From Flavobacteriales bacterium (GTDB taxonomy: Bacteria; Bacteroidota; Bacteroidia; Flavobacteriales; Flavobacteriaceae), in assembly GCA_011526365.1 (NCBI GenBank), contig WTIO01000025.1, positions 1 to 53,615 on the forward strand: a stretch of DNA of 53,615 bases. The letters run 5' to 3'. Positions 52,740-53,615 of this stretch are shown piece by piece. Position numbers and translations under genes: made by a program. The notes under the pieces were generated by a model that did no database searches, was not told the origin of the DNA, and saw only the letters and a program-made list of their open reading frames with translations. Position 1 is the first letter of the stretch; the number at the start of each line of letters is the position of its first letter.

Positions 52740-53108
52740 TTAGTTGTTGTCAACCGGTACCTCAGGAATTTCAGGGTTGGTTTCCTGGGAAGTATTGGGA
52801 GTAGATTCTGGAAGTGTTTCTGGAATTACTGGTGTAGAAGTATCTTCCAATAGTTTCGAATCAGTTACCGTATTGTTGGTGTCCAAAGCAATGTTAGACA
52901 ACAGTATTAGTGCAATTAACAGTCCAGCTAGTACCCAAGTACTGCGATCCAAAAAGTCAGAGGTTTTTTGAACGCCGCCAAGTTGTTGGCCACCGCCACC
53001 AAAAGAAGAAGACAAACCGCCTCCTTTAGGATTTTGAACCATTACTACGAGTACGAGTAATAAACATACTACTATGATTAGGGCAATAAAAATGGAATAA
53101 GTACTCAT
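52740..53108 (-). CDS. secG: Protein translocase subunit SecG
   Basis: An accessory subunit of the SecYEG translocon, 122 residues with two membrane helices (about 3-23 and 57-75). Between them are VVMVQNPKGGGLSSSFGGGG and the LDRSTW motif, the family signature. The C-terminal tail is long, acidic and Pro/Thr-rich, as in other Bacteroidota. The partial TPR-like gene upstream ends 6 bases before its start. Confidence 0.95.
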   Translation of the reverse strand: MSTYSIFIALIIVVCLLLVLVVMVQNPKGGGLSSSFGGGGQQLGGVQKTSDFLDRSTWVLAGLLIALILLSNIALDTNNTVTDSKLLEDTSTPVIPETLPESTPNTSQETNPEIPEVPVDNN

Positions 53109-53114
53109 TGTGAA

Positions 53115-53615
53115 TTAATCTTTCTGCTTTTTAAGGCGTTTAATTGCTTTAATTTCGTCTGCAAAGAAACTATTTTTTTCTGGATATTTCAAACGCAAAA
53201 TGCCATAGGCCTTTAGGGCTTCGTCATACTTTTGTTGTTGCACAAAAAGTTTTGCCAAGGTTTCTGTCATTAATGTCCCTGTGTTGTATTCATTTTTGAG
53301 TTCAGGGGCAGCAGCAGTTGTAGCATTTTTATCTACGGGTCCTATGGAAGGGTTGGCTTCAATAAATTTGTCGATAAGCTCCCATTTGGATGCTTTGGGT
53401 TCGGACGGAGCTGGATTCTCTTGAATTTTATGTATCCAATCGGAGAAGCTCATATACTGCTCCTGAGGGGCTGGAGCAGCTTTTGCTTTGGGGGCTTCTT
53501 TTGCTTCAGTGGCTTGGGGTTTGGGGGCCAATTTTTTAGTACCGGTCTTTGGTTTTGCTTTTTTGGGGGCTCCTTTTTGTTTATCAGTAGTTTTTTGAAG
53601 GATTTCTGGACTATC
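53115..53615 (-). CDS. Unrecognised protein with a Lys/Ala/Pro-rich linker, 5' end outside the window
   Basis: The frame is open from the right edge to the stop at 53115, giving at least 166 residues. The first 50 visible residues are a Lys/Ala/Pro-rich low-complexity linker (for example KGAPKKAKPKTGTKK). Then come a conserved-looking YMSFSDWIHKI, an ELIDKFIEANPSI helix, and a C-terminal TPR-like helical pair (LMTETLAKLFVQQQKYDEAL, KAYGILRLKYP). The true start lies beyond the window; the TTG at 53531 is not it. It is just upstream of secG in the same direction, suggesting a shared transcript. Function unknown. Confidence 0.8.
   Translation of the reverse strand, partial: DSPEILQKTTDKQKGAPKKAKPKTGTKKLAPKPQATEAKEAPKAKAAPAPQEQYMSFSDWIHKIQENPAPSEPKASKWELIDKFIEANPSIGPVDKNATTAAAPELKNEYNTGTLMTETLAKLFVQQQKYDEALKAYGILRLKYPEKNSFFADEIKAIKRLKKQKD

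Noticed and set aside
1-53615. Mobile elements, CRISPR arrays or prophage
   Set aside because: No transposase, integrase, terminal inverted repeats or regular spacer-repeat arrays were seen; the only broken gene (comEC) shows no insertion next to it.

Overview
The window looks like a moderately AT-rich chromosome segment of a Flavobacteriaceae-type bacterium (Bacteroidota), probably marine. The reasons are a SusC/SusD pair, promoters of the TTTG-N17-21-TAnnTTTG type, a degradative-type HMG-CoA reductase next to a GYDIA-family GHMP kinase, the purH-mreBCD-mrdA-rodA order, a NagB/PIG-L fusion and many lipoproteins. I see no insertion sequence, phage gene, integrase or CRISPR array.

Left part (1-23.7 kb, accessory, carbon acquisition). 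It starts with a plant-type GH13 alpha-amylase lipoprotein and an exported rhodanese/DsrE-like sulfur pair. Next come a NagB/PIG-L fusion and a LacI-type regulator, both on the minus strand. Facing them is a plus-strand run: an exported serine hydrolase, a GMC oxidoreductase with a cysteine cluster, its Tat-type small subunit, a CBM9-like lipoprotein, a GHL10-like lipoprotein, SusC, SusD, a giant FG-GAP/UnbV protein, a vanadium-haloperoxidase-like PAP2 protein and, further on, an exported FAD oxidoreductase. An identical 15-base LacI-operator-like motif lies in front of both lacI and susC, so the regulator probably controls itself and the uptake operon. I read the locus as an oxidative glycan-utilisation island; its substrate cannot be read from the sequence.

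Middle part (23.7-31.5 kb). tRNA-Phe has a near-textbook promoter and a terminator. It is followed by a tightly overlapping envelope operon: coaX, a beta-barrel protein, a TPR protein, lptC, a 64-residue membrane protein and a CNNM/CBS protein. A PpiD-type foldase follows after 101 bases.

Right part (31.5 kb to end, mostly core). It holds the mevalonate genes (GHMP kinase, HMG-CoA reductase), a POT peptide transporter, a thioredoxin-like protein, a decayed comEC tail, lpxB, a small membrane protein, surE, a Prc-type protease, a lone DppC-like permease, the rod-shape operon driven through a GAF-domain gene and purH, an HMA-MauE-like protein, a DUF2141 protein, groEL/groES, secG and a gene running off the right edge.

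The main items for follow-up are the shared operator, the oxidative glycan island, the comEC relic (a frameshift plus two stops just before a still recognisable C-terminus), the terminator with no gene in front of it at 5804-5826, and several enzymes that lack a residue considered important in their families.
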